Source of the DNA: Podarcis raffonei | Taxonomy: Eukaryota > Chordata > Lepidosauria > Squamata > Lacertidae | DNA length: 64,000 nt | Direction of reading: 5' to 3' | Assembly: GCF_027172205.1 (NCBI RefSeq) | Contig: NC_070607.1 | Span: 1,188,001 to 1,252,000 of the forward strand | Part shown: piece by piece, positions 46,404 through 57,303 of the stretch | Position numbering within the stretch: the first letter of the stretch is position 1 | Layout: each line of letters starts with the position of its first letter | Translations under genes and position numbers: made by a program | Notes under the pieces: generated by a model | Told to the model about the DNA's origin: nothing | The model's database searches: none | The model's input: the letters and a program-made list of their open reading frames with translations, nothing else

Positions 46404-47359
46404 TTAACGAAGTACCAGTTGAATTATGAGTGTCACTCTGACCTCCCGGTATTCTGTGTGGATCACATAGTGAGGCAAACAAGGACATGGTCCATGGCAA
46501 GGCATCTTCCAAGCCGGCTTAGAACCTCCTGTGTGCTAAAAGCAAAAGAGAGAAGGTTGACTCTTGAATGACCAGTCCAAACGCCACATGGGGAGAAAAC
46601 TCTCCGTTTTACCCAGAGTGCACTCTATACAAGGACCAGGGAAGAGTACTTCCTCTCTTGCTAAACTCTGGGTTGACATTTTTGCTGAGCATGTTGATTT
46701 GTTATATGGTTATAGTTACCCTCTTTTCTTTTTTAAAAAATGTTGCTGTTGTTCCGTAGTTGCTTTTATTGATGCACACATTGACAGATATGGTGACTCA
46801 GTGATAATTTTGTTAACCTGAAAATGGAATACCTACCTTTGTCACTGGATGGTTCAGGATGAAAATTCAAACTGATTTTTTTGCTGTCTGTCTATCAACT
46901 ATATTTATGATGCAAAGATCTTTTAATTAATTATGCAGCTAATAATGTGAGTTTATAATTATGTATTATTATTTTTAGCTGTTATCAATGTAATTATAGC
47001 ATCAATAATGTTTATTTGCAATACTGATTGCAACACTGATTAATTATTGTTGTGTTTTACATCACCCTGCATTTAATAAAGGCATTGTTATTTATTTTGA
47101 GATTGTTTTATCGCTGTGACTTTTTTTTAATTTTTACATTATTTTTGTAATTGGTCTCCTCCCTGCCCTATTTTCATTTTTGTGTCCCTGTTGCTAAACA
47201 GGCAGCCCAATAAATGTTTGTAATTTCTTGACATTATTTAAATGTTCTAACCAAATGCCTGTGAAATCTTATCAGATGCAGTCCACTTGTTTGTTAAAGA
47301 GGTGGGGGTTTTTTTGGGGGGGGTATGTTGGTGTTGTATTTTGCACCTAAAATCAGTTT

Positions 47360-47718
47360 TTTTTTAAAAAAAAAAGATATTTATTAAGATTTTTTAAGAA
47401 AACAAGACAGAAATGTCATAACAAAAAAGAACATACAAAAAAGAATAAAAAAGAAAATACAAAAAATACAAAAATACAGAACAAAAACACATAACAAACA
47501 CACACAAAAATAGTTAAAAAACAAATCAATTTTTCAATTTTTTTAGAATTCTCTTTAGCTTGTTTCTCTGACCTCCTCACACCTCCCTTTTTTGTATTCC
47601 CAATCACATCATTAATTCGCAAATCCTTACCCCCCCTTTTTAAAATTTAACTCAGTATTTCAACAAATTTACATCTTTATACTTTCACCCATTATCAAAC
47701 CATTTTTACATATTCATA
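47360..47718 (-). mobile_element. 5'-truncated L1 3' end with 17-bp target duplication
   Basis: GCACCTAAAATCAGTTT at 47343-47359 recurs exactly at 47719-47735. Between them, on the minus strand, lies about 360 bp of A/T-rich 3' UTR-like sequence ending AATAAATATC and a poly(A) run. The exact duplication and tail identify a recent target-primed insertion. The L1 subfamily differs from the copy at 25833. Confidence 0.85.
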
Positions 47719-47735
47719 GCACCTAAAATCAGTTT

Positions 47736-48783
47736 GGAGTCTGGTTGTGATTTGTTTGTTTTTAAGTTTGTTCAAAACTTTCAGGAAGAAGGGCAGGATA
47801 TAAACAGAATGACTTAAAGGTATGTATGAATAAAATAAGTTAGTAATTGCATTTAAAGACCATTGCTGTCCCAAAGCAGCCCAAGAACCAACACCCACCC
47901 ACCGCGGGCCCTCCAGCCGCTTCCCATGAGCAAGGAGAATTGTCTGGTGCCCACAAGGGCAGAGAAGAACAGGAAAGAGAGAGCAAGGGGAAGTTCACGG
48001 GGGGGGGGGGGATGAAAAGGACAACTCCAAGAAGCACCAATAAAAACAAAATGGGTTCTGAAGGGCGGCTAGTAAAAGACTGATACCCAGGCTGATGGCA
48101 CTGATAGCACCAAGAAAATTAATTTTGACATCACAAATTGTTGCAGGGCAAACGCTTGGAGTGAAAAGCTTAGAGCTAGGCTTGAGCTCCAGCAATGTCT
48201 CAAGTCAGCCCAAATAGCTGGAGGAAAATATGAAGAGCACATGTGGAACTAATTACTTATGTAGACTCTCTGACAAAGAACATTTCTGCAGACTTTTCAT
48301 GGGGGCTTCACTTTCAGGAAGTGGCTGTAATTACTGTGCTAGTCCAAAGCAGCCTGTTTGTGACTCGACTGTTCCAAGAGAGAGAGAGAAAAAACCAGAC
48401 CCTTTTCTGAGTCCAAAAGACCAACAAGTAAAATAAAAGGATGCTCAGCTGAAAGAATCAGAAAGTTTAGATTATTATTTCCCTTAATGACCAGTTCATG
48501 AAAGTGAGTTTTGTTTTGTTTTTTAGATTTATTTTAATTCACTCTGAACTGAACTTGCTGCAGCAAAACTGTACTTCTCAAGTTTTTACAGCTTTTCCAT
48601 AGTGGGGCCCATTTCCTGCCCAGTTGAAGAAAAAAACCTGGCCTCAAGATGAAATGACTGCTTAACATTACACTAAAACATCTGGTACCATTTTATACAC
48701 AGACCCATGTCTGAGAGCAGGCAATTCCAGCGGTCTCACCATCGGCACAGTGCATACCCAAACCTCCCTAGGGTGACATCATC
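47736..48783. other. Region upstream of the DNM3OS/mir-199a-2 locus
   Basis: Unique-looking sequence without a coding signal. A TATA-like TTTTATACACAG lies near 48694, about 320 bases ahead of the mir-199a-2 hairpin. It may contain the promoter of the primary transcript. Confidence 0.4.
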
Positions 48784-48793
48784 CCATATATGG
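48784..48793. promoter_or_regulatory. Perfect CArG box upstream of mir-199a-2
   Basis: CCATATATGG fits the SRF consensus CC(A/T)6GG exactly. It lies about 225 bases upstream of the mir-199a-2 hairpin, close to where the DNM3OS start is expected from the mammalian layout. SRF control is inference. Confidence 0.4.
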
Positions 48794-49009
48794 ATGCTCA
48801 GACCCGGCCCTCCCCCTTCTCCTGGTCCTAAATTCATTGCCAGATCCAGAGTCTACTGCAAATGTGCCACGTCAAGGCTAGAAATCGCAGCACTTCAGCG
48901 CATTTCAAGGAGTGTTGCAGGGCTTGAAGGAAAGAGGAGAACAGAGCCTGATGCGGGAAGGGGATTTTCCCCCCACAGACTAAAGGAGGATTATTGTTAA
49001 TCTCACCCT

Positions 49010-49103
49010 ATCCTGCTCCGTCGCCCCAGTGTTCAGACTACCTGTTCAGGACAATGCTGTTGTACAGTAGTCTGCACATTGGTTAGACTGGGCCAGGGAA
49101 CGC
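49010..49103 (+). ncRNA. MIR199A2: mir-199a-2 precursor hairpin
   Basis: The sequence matches vertebrate mir-199a-2. miR-199a-5p (CCCAGTGTTCAGACTACC...) is at 49025-49047 and miR-199a-3p (ACAGTAGTCTGCACATTGG...) at 49064-49085; both are identical to the human mature forms as I recall them. The loop reads AGGACAATGCTGTTGT, one base from the human loop (GCCG to GCTG). The lead-in TCCTGCTCCGTCGCCCC is also conserved, which separates it from the paralogue mir-199a-1 in DNM2. It lies 5.5 kb ahead of mir-214 on the same strand, so both probably come from one primary transcript. Targets and roles known elsewhere include skeletal, cardiac and hypoxia pathways. Confidence 0.97.
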
Positions 49104-52100
49104 AGCGGCCTGGACTCCCGAGAACATCGCGCACAGAAGAGCAGGACGGCTCCTTTCAGATCTGACCTAGAGTCTTTTTCTTCACAGGTTTTGCATGCTA
49201 GGAAATAGGGACACTGTCCAGGCACACGGAAAGAGGACTTCTCTGAGTAATGCACGGAAGACATTCCGGTGAGGCCACTTCAGAAGAGCGTCTGACCTAC
49301 GATCTGGAAATAGGGGACACTCCTTACCCTGCTGTGTCAGGCAAGAAAACTGGACCTCTCCTGGTGAGCTAGTACACAAGCAAGAAAAACAAAAGGTATA
49401 GCTTGGACCCATAGGGGGCATAGGAGAATGAAATGCTGCCATTGCCACTGGCGTATTTAAAAGTACGGCAATTTTAAAATGCCATATTTTTTTTTAAAAA
49501 AAATACTAATACTATTTATGCATTACCTGCAGAATACTAATAACAATTAAATTGTGGAAGTGTGGAAAAAAATTGAGTAGGTGTCTTCAGCACTACTGGT
49601 ATTATTTAATATTTATACATTTCAGATTTTAAATTCAGTTTAAGAATATTATTTCTATTTATACAAATGAAAATTATTGATTATCTTAACCCCAAATCTG
49701 AAAAATACTTGTTTACAAAGAGCCCGATACACTTCTTTCCTGATCCTGTACACAATATGTGGACAAATATTCCTCCGAAATCAATGGAGCCTATTCCCAC
49801 CTAATAGCCCCCTTCCCCCAGTCAAGAGACGCTCACCTACACAAAAGTGCTGGAGTGTCTGAGTATTTTGTGTGTAGGAGCTGCGAGAGGCAGCAACACA
49901 GATCATGCCCTAGTGCTGAAGCCAAGACCCACACATTGCGGAGGTCAGAGCTAACTGCTTGCCTGAATTGTCTTCCGTTCCCTGTGCATTTTGAGGCACA
50001 GCAGCCAGTTGTTTCTCCTCATCTCCCCACACAGTGCTCTGCCTTTCCCCTTGCAGCCCATTTCTCCCTGGGATTTGCTCCCACCCCTGCATGGGCCACC
50101 CAGCCGTCTCTCCACGTGGAATAAGGAATCACTTGCATTCAAGTTAATGTGTTTAGGGTCAGAATGCCAAATCAGAAACATCTTTAAAGACATCTGTTAA
50201 AATAGTGGACCTGTGCAATTCATTATCACAAAAAAGAGCAATCAAAACTAGGTGCAATCACAGATGATTTGCAGCAGGTAGCCAAGGCAGACCTCTTCAT
50301 CAAAATCAATAAAGATCTTGTGGCACAGGTATCATGCCATAAGTTTTCACCAGATGCAGGAAGTTTTATTCCGAAGAGAACTTTTGTTCCTCTAAATGCC
50401 TATGCCTTGCTGATGTAAGCCCATGATTCATTAAGACTTCGGGGCCACAGAGCCTACAGACTAAGTTCCTAGACCATGAATCCCACTGATAAAAGTAGAA
50501 ATTGTAAAAAGATGAAAATGTTTCCTTTGGTGCATTTTCAACTATCCTATTACAGTGGTGGGGAAGGGGTAGAACTTGCTACTGAATGAAAGTCTTCATG
50601 GAAGGAACGGCGGGGGGGGTGGGGGGTGGATGGAAGTCTGTGCTGTAATTCGATACCCTCTTCACTTCAAAAGACATTTCTTTAAGCTTTAAGCTTGGTA
50701 TTGGTTAAAAAAGAATATTCTCAAGCTTTGAATGAAGATTTTAAGTTAAATACACTGCAAGCACGGATACTTGTGTTATAATTGCAAACAAAATTATATA
50801 TGCACATTATTATAATTTACATTCCTCCACCCCCTCTCCTCACCCCACCCCTCTTGTAGTCTCAAAGAATTCACTACAAGTTTCATTGTGGGCTAAACTA
50901 GACAGTATATTAAATGTGCATATATCTTTAAAATGTCTTATTTTTACTTTACAAATAGCAGACACAGGAGGGGAGGGAATCAGGATGGTGTGGGGGGCAC
51001 CAATTATTAAACTCTGTGCTGCAATCCTGGTAAAAAAAAATACCCGCCACCCCCCCCCAAAAAAAAAACCCCAAGAAGCTGATACCCCTCTCAGGAGAGA
51101 AGCTGCCATCACGTGCCAAGGACAGCTTCCCTCCTGGAGCAAAGAGCAACCTTTGTGCTTGGAGAAAGGCTGGGCATTTTTTTTGCCAGGAGAGCAATGC
51201 AACAAATTTAGGGTAGAAAAACAACCCACCTCCCCCACCACATGCCAGGTTCCCAAGTGGGCATAGACCAACTCTTATTTTTAAATTAAAAAGTGGATGT
51301 ATTAAATGGATACATGCACATAGTTAAGTGCTCTCGTATGACCCTCTCTCTGGTCCCCAAAATGCTCCAAGTGTCCGTAGGTCTTGCAATCCTCGTGCCG
51401 GGGGCACAGGGCTGGGTGTCAGCCATCCCCTCTGCTGCTGCCTGATTCTACACTCTGCTTTTACGGACTTACTCTCAGGTTAACAGGACTGCAGTCTTAG
51501 ACTTGTTTCAAGCCATCCTATCTATGTTTGTACCAGACTTTTATCATGTTAAAGCCTGTCATTTGTTGCTGTTGTTTTAACAAATAGCAAAAACAAAGTT
51601 GCAGTTGCAAATTCAAAGGAGCCGAATGTCATGAAAAGAGAAATGTAAAATGTTAACAATTTTTAAATTATTGCTTTGATCTTTCACTTGATTTTACAAC
51701 TAGACAGCACAGTGGCAAACTTTTGTGGCATATAAGGAGGGGTCAATTCAGGTGGGGGGACCAAAAATATTTTCAAAGGATGGATGAACAGGCTGGCTAT
51801 CATGCAAGTAGCAATACAGATTTGGGGTCAGTACGTTTAAAAAATACTAATTTGTTTACCGTATTTTATTAATAAGAATCAAGACAAAAAGGAAATATTC
51901 TAGTTCTAAATGTCTTCTTACTGTACAACTACAACAACTGGAGTGAAATCCCCCTGGAATTCACATTCTGCTGTCTAGGAACAAGCCGTGGGTAGAAATT
52001 GTCTGCATTTCCTCTCACGTGTATCTCTCATTTTCATTTGCCAGAAGGTAGAGGGGAAACTGCAAAAGTGCAGACAAAGAGAGGCAGAACCAGCAAAGGC

Positions 52101-53801
52101 CAGAGAAAGAAAAAAATCTACATGGCTAGGCAAGGATCTTAAATACTGTCTTTGGGGAACACTGATTTGTAGGAAGTCAACAAACACAAAGTTCCAATAA
52201 TGTTTTTGTGTGTCTCTTGATTTGAGATTTGTAGGAATTTGGTGATAAAACCAAGGGTTTGAAGATGCAGTTCAACATGTTATTCTTAATTTTTAAAGCT
52301 TATTCAAGAATGAGGCTGAAATGAGAAAGTTTGTTTAGTGGAAAATGCAAAGCAGAATTAGGTCCCGTAGTTCATTGCTACATGGTCACTACATGTTGTG
52401 GTGAATGAGGAAGATAGTAGTGTTGCAGAGCCAGCATATGAAACTCTTTAAAATCCTTAAAGTATTAAGCAATCCCATTTTTTTTATGCTGTGCTTGCAG
52501 CATGCTCTGTTTTTCCATTTTACCACATAGAGCAAAACCCGAGGAAAAAGCTCTCTAAATTAAGTAGTTGCAGTTTGAGATTAGAAAGAAAAAGTTTAAG
52601 ACAGCCACCATTTCCTTTAGTGAGGCAGAAAATACAGCCGAGGTGAAGGATGATTTCAGTTATCTACAGAATGATTTCCAGCAGCCATCCCAATCGAGAC
52701 AATGCAGCTGATGACAAGGTTTACTCCCTGCATTTCTGCTTCTTTCCACCCTCTTGTTAGGCAACCCTTGCATTTCGAGAATCTCTTCCTCTCTAAGAAA
52801 GAAATGTCTGCAGGCCACCCAAGGATCCTTGTCCTGAGGAAATTCTGTAAACAAAATTAAACTCCATTAGCCAAGCATTTTTAACAATGATAAAAGAAAT
52901 ATAAATTGACCAATCAGGTTTATGCAGGAGTATAGGTGCAACAAAACTTTACATTACCTGCAGTATCTAAAATAGTTTCTCATACTTGCACATCCCCATA
53001 TTTCTATGTTTGCTTTTACTTTCACAAAACTAAAATAAAAACTCAGTACCAAAAGGCTGGCAAGGGATGGGGTCAAACAGGAAATGGGTGAAATTGTCAT
53101 CTATCATCATCATCCATCATCATTTCTATACCACTTTATTTTGTGTGGGGGGGGGTCTCAAAGCGGTTTAGACCAAAGGAAGGAGATAAGAGAAGTATTT
53201 TTACATAGCATCTAACAGCACCTCCCAAAAAACAAAGCAGCATTTGCAGAAGGTAAATTTGCATTTGCAAAAATTAAGAAACAACATTTCAACACAACCC
53301 TGCATTTTCTATAAAATCTTAAAGCTTGGGGAGAACTAGCTGTGAATGCTGTATCTGGGTATGTTTTGGATATTAGTTGTATCTTTTTCAAAATCAATAC
53401 AATCGGGACAATGGAATTCTAATAATGTGCTGAAAGTGGAGTCTTCAACATTTTAAAATACATGTCTTGAATATTACTAACCTGTAGCAGCAGCATGTGA
53501 GAGACACAGTTATAGAGTGAATGTAAAACATACATTTCCCCATATGACTAGAAAGCATTTAAATAGCATGACACGTAACAGTCCCCGCAGCCTTCAAGCT
53601 TTCAGTTCAGGCACTGCCTTATTGTTAGTTGTCAATATTCCTTTATTGCACACTTACTGTTCTTTGAAGATTGAATTTTGGCAAACCACAACATACTTCA
53701 CACCAAATTGAAAGAGCAAAGTATATCATGAACTTTTAATGGAGTTTTCTAAAAATGAAATACCACCAAAATGAAATACTAATTAAACTCTCCTTCCTTG
53801 G
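49104..53801. other. Between the two microRNAs, no coding gene seen
   Basis: Probably DNM3OS exon/intron on the plus strand and DNM3 intron on the minus strand. Mostly unique and A/T-rich, with few young repeats compared with the rest of the window. A poly-C/poly-A patch is at 51020-51075. At 53100-53165 a LINE-like 'accactttatt ... tcaaagcggttta' trace occurs. Confidence 0.5.
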
Positions 53802-53908
53802 ATGGCCATCTGTCATGGCTGCTTGAGCTGAGATTCCTGCATTGCAGGGGGTTGGACTGGATGACCCTTGGAGTCTCTTCCAACTCTAAGATTCTGTGAT
53901 TCTATGAA
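53802..53908 (+). mobile_element. CR1 LINE 3' end, plus strand
   Basis: GATTCCTGCATTGCAGGGGG, TTGGACTGGATGACCCTTGG and the octamer tail ATTCTGTGATTCTATGAAT. It is 5'-truncated to about 107 bp and is the clearest CR1 end on the plus strand here. Confidence 0.9.
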
Positions 53909-54580
53909 TATGGTGATTTATTCTGTATCCATATAACACAGCTGGGGTGCAGGAGGACAAATTGCTATTCTGAAGTATCAAGTTCATAAGGATCTGACAC
54001 GTGTTCTGTTTCTGAATTTTTGATGCACAAATCACACTTTTGAGAACTGACTTTATACTGGTGTTTATAACATTGCTTTTTTAAAAAATTGGGTGCAATA
54101 TAATTCATGTGGCAAATCAAATGTGAATTGTGTATAAACGTTTTTACACACTGTGAGCTTTTAGGCCAACAGCCGTCAGCTGGACCATTTTGGAAATGGC
54201 AACTTCCACCAACAGGACAATGTTTTATGCATATTTTGAAAACCCAAACTCATATTGGGTAAATATATCCTTAATTTTAAAACCCAGTAATGCTTTCTTT
54301 GCACATATTTTTACATCCACCCACCCACCATGAATGCAAACTTTTTGAAATGAATTAAGATTTGTTCTGGGCGCATGTCTTGCTGCAATCTCCGTCTTGT
54401 GTATGTCAAGAAAATTAAAAAACAATAATGTAAAGAACAGCGCAAGTTTTCTAAATAAAGTAAACGTCTTCTTTGTTTGAGAGCTCCCCAATGTGTAAAG
54501 TTTGCTTGTGTACTGTGCCTTCCCCCTCCTTCTGCCGTGAAGTCAGGCTGCCCAGAGCAGAGCATCCCTGCTGGAGCGAT

Positions 54581-54690
54581 GGGCTGGCCGGCCAGAGTTG
54601 CCATGTGTCTGCCTGTCTACACTTGCTGTGCAGAACATGCACTCACCTGTACAGCAGGCACAGACAGGCAGTCACATGACAACCCAGCCT
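54581..54690 (+). ncRNA. MIR214: mir-214 precursor hairpin
   Basis: Matches vertebrate mir-214 over about 110 bases. miR-214-5p (TGCCTGTCTACACTTGC...) is at 54610-54631 and miR-214-3p (ACAGCAGGCACAGACAGG...) at 54651-54672, both unchanged from human as I recall them. The loop differs slightly (CATGCACTC for CATCCGCTC). At the base of the stem GTTGCCATGTG faces CACATGACAAC; human has GTTGTCATGTG, so one U-A pair becomes a C-A mismatch. miR-214 regulates Ezh2, Sufu and ATF4 in muscle and bone in studied vertebrates. It is the second member of the DNM3OS cluster and lies antisense to the presumed DNM3 transcript. Confidence 0.97.
54610..54630 (-). ncRNA. MIR3120: miR-3120 mirror microRNA sequence
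   Basis: The strand opposite mir-214-5p reads CACAGCAAGTGTAGACAGGC plus A, identical to mammalian miR-3120-3p as I recall it. In mammals miR-3120 is processed from the DNM3 intron on the strand opposite mir-214. Here the sequence is kept, but conservation could be due entirely to mir-214. Expression cannot be judged. Confidence 0.45.
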
Positions 54691-56251
54691 GAAAGACAAC
54701 CAGCCAATGAGAGAGCCTCTCTGACGAGAGCATCTTCACCACGTCACTTCTGGATCTCATTCTGTTGGTTCAAGAACTCAAATCATGTATACAGTTTATT
54801 GCCAGTTTGTACAAAACTTTTGAAGGAAGCCAGCGATTAACAGTACCTACAAAATGCAATAAAACCCACTGCTGAAATTTTTTTTTTACTGTGCTTTTTA
54901 TAGTCCTCTTTTCCTACTGATTCTGACTAGCTCACTCTGAAATGCAGCACACACGGCAGAAGGGGATGGCTGTCATTTTTAGGACTGTCTCTTCCCATTA
55001 TTGGAACTGTAGCCGTGCAACACCAACAATACTCTGTTGTTTCTTTTCACCATTTGAGGTACAAATTTAGTGGGCACAACAAACATGCAAGTTGAGCTGC
55101 AAAATATTTGCAAATGGCAATCCTATCTGCGTCAGCTCAGAAGTAAGTCACATTGAGTTCAAAGGGACTTACGTCCCACGTAAGTGAGCACAGAGTAGCT
55201 GTCTTTTAAGCTGCCTTTAAGTAGGGAGAATGCAGTTGACTACCTTGCCTGTTTTCTCATTTGTGGAACACACAAAAATAATCTGGGAATGCAGCTTAAA
55301 CAGGATTTACCTAGATAAAATGCCATTATTTCTCCTACTGTTAGGATTAAAATGATTCCCAATTGCACTTTAGGGTGCAAAAAGTTAACGTACCAATTAC
55401 AACTGCATAGAGTTTTATATAGGGCAAACTAGTAAGCTTTTGTGCAAGAGTCTAAATAGACACGGGTCCAACATTAAAAAGAAACTGGTGTGCAGAATCC
55501 TCTGAAAAGCTCCAGTAGACCTTAAAGCTGCCGTACTGAGTCAAGGGAGGAGATTAAAAAATTTAAAAGGTGAGTCCAAGAGGAAGCTATGGATGTAATG
55601 AAACTTGGATTCAGTCCACCACAGAAAATAGTTGTCCCTCTTTAGCTGTTTGTTCTCCAGTGGCCGCCCGTCAGGAGGTGTTCTGTCAGGGGCCTCACCG
55701 GCACATTTGGAAATCTGAGGAAGTTTTGTGGACACCATCCCAGAATGGCTGCCATGGGAGTGTGGACAGCCACAAAATGGTGGCCTTAGGGTGTAGCCAT
55801 TTCAAAATTTACTACTGCAATTTGACATCCATTTCACAAAAAGCAAAATGGTGAGGTTAAAAGATGAGCAACTTGCCAAAGAATCTGCATTTGAGGCAAA
55901 AGGTAGGGTCTGATTCTCAGGGCACAAAACCACTTCTTTGAACTACAACAGAATGCCCATTTAAGCTGGCGGCTAATTAATTTCCTCCAAATCACCTTGA
56001 ATTAAATCCCTCTAATATTATTTCTCCAAATTAGTTGAGAAATCACTCCAAATCAATCTACCCCACATTCATCACCCAAATCTATCGTGTCCAATTAACT
56101 CTCAGGTCACTCATTTCCCCTCTGCAACCCCCCAATATTTCTCATCACAGAGCCATCGCATTAGTCGGGCAGGAAATGGAAGAAATAGCAAAAAAAGAGG
56201 CGAAGGGGGAAAGGCCCTTGCACCTTTCTCTTCCCTAGGATCTCCATCCAA

Positions 56252-56279
56252 AACACACACACACACACACACACACACA
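56252..56279. repeat. (CA)n microsatellite
   Basis: About 14 CA units. Confidence 0.9.
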
Positions 56280-56670
56280 ATTTTATATTATATATGTGTC
56301 TCCTGCCCTAATGCAGAGTTCTCTGGGAGGCTTAGAATTAAACAAAAAACTTCTGGTGAAATAAAGCTTAAGGCCACCACACCAAAACCGAACAGAACAA
56401 AAACAGCTATCAAAATCTCACCCCTTAAATTTAACACGCAAGATTAGCACCGGAGATGCCCAGGAAGCTGTTTTGAAGAACTCCAGGAAGAGAAAGGTCC
56501 CCCTGGCAGGGGCACTAAGAGCACCACAAGGGGACCTGGGGAGCAGCCTCTCCTTGGGGGTCCTCTCTTCTGCTGCCCACTGAGGAGTACACCCCCCCGT
56601 GCCACCCTCCAGGTTTCTCTGTCTCTCTTTGAGCTCCACTCTCTCACACCAGGGTCAGCTCACTTTCTTT

Positions 56671-56719
56671 CCCTTCCTTCCTTCCTTCCTTCCTTCCTTC
56701 CTTCCTTCCTTCCTTCCTT
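56671..56719. repeat. (CTTC)n microsatellite
   Basis: About 12 CTTC/CCTT units; it produces the lysine-glycine-arginine runs in minus-strand frames. Confidence 0.93.
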
Positions 56720-57157
56720 TCTTCTCTCTCGTTTGCTTGCACCCTTTCCCTGCAGCTCTTGCATGGAGCCTCTTCCTGCTCTCTGCTCTGCACTCCCAGA
56801 GGTCACAACAGCCCTTTCCCTCCCATGCTCTTGCAAGGGAGCCATGCTCGCAGCAGCAGGCGCAAAGGAGCACAGAGCCACTTGGTGGCGCACACTGCTG
56901 TGGCCAGAGAGGAAGCAGCAGGGAAGAAGCCCCAAAGGATCATTCCGCCTGCCCTCCAGAGAAAGTTCCTTGGTGCTTGGTTTTTTAAAAAAAACGAAAC
57001 AAAACTTTAGTGTTTCCTCTCCTTGACAGACAGGGCTGGGATCTACTGCCAGTGGTTTTTATGGCTGGCTAAGAAGAAAAGATGGACTGAGGTTTCGCAG
57101 GCATTGCATACCCTACAACATTTTCAGATGAAAATAGGGATGTCCTATTCAATAATG

Positions 57158-57226
57158 ATAGTAGTAGTAGTAGTAGCAGTGGTGGTAGTAGTAGTAGTAG
57201 TAATAATAATAATAATAATAATAATA
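57158..57226. repeat. (GTA)n(ATA)n trinucleotide tract
   Basis: GTA units interrupted by CAGTGGTG, then AAT/ATA units. It starts right after a MITE-like end (ATACCCTACAACATTTT). Confidence 0.9.
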
Positions 57227-57303
57227 TTTTTCATAAACATGAAACATTAAAAAACTTTCCTATACAGAGCTGCCTTCAGACGGCTTTGGGGTTCTCATAA
57301 CTC

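Larger units (their letters stand above)
48800..57000 (+). ncRNA. DNM3OS: DNM3OS lncRNA, microRNA host (extent inferred)
   Basis: Inferred host transcript of mir-199a-2 and mir-214. In mammals DNM3OS is an antisense lncRNA inside a late DNM3 intron; it starts a few hundred bases ahead of mir-199a-2 and ends about 2 kb past mir-214. The same hairpin order, strand and 5.5-kb spacing are seen here. Start and end are projected from that layout and not read from splice sites. The locus is needed for skeletal and muscle growth in mouse and is driven by Twist1. Several repeats lie inside the projected span: a CR1 end at 53802, CA and CTTC microsatellites. Confidence 0.5.
54691..57303. other. Downstream of mir-214, no coding gene seen
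   Basis: Projected 3' part of DNM3OS. Contains a diverged dispersed repeat at 55125-55195 (AAGTAAGTCACATTGAGTTC, GGGACTTACGTCCCACGTAAG), a (CA)n at 56252-56279, a (CTTC)n at 56671-56719, and a mixed trinucleotide tract at 57158-57226. A partial copy of the MITE end seen at 57304 occurs at 57107-57147 directly before that tract. Confidence 0.45.

Noticed and set aside
56599-57010. Several 80-129-codon frames near 56.7 kb
   Set aside because: They cross the CTTC microsatellite and overlap in five frames without any recognisable domain.
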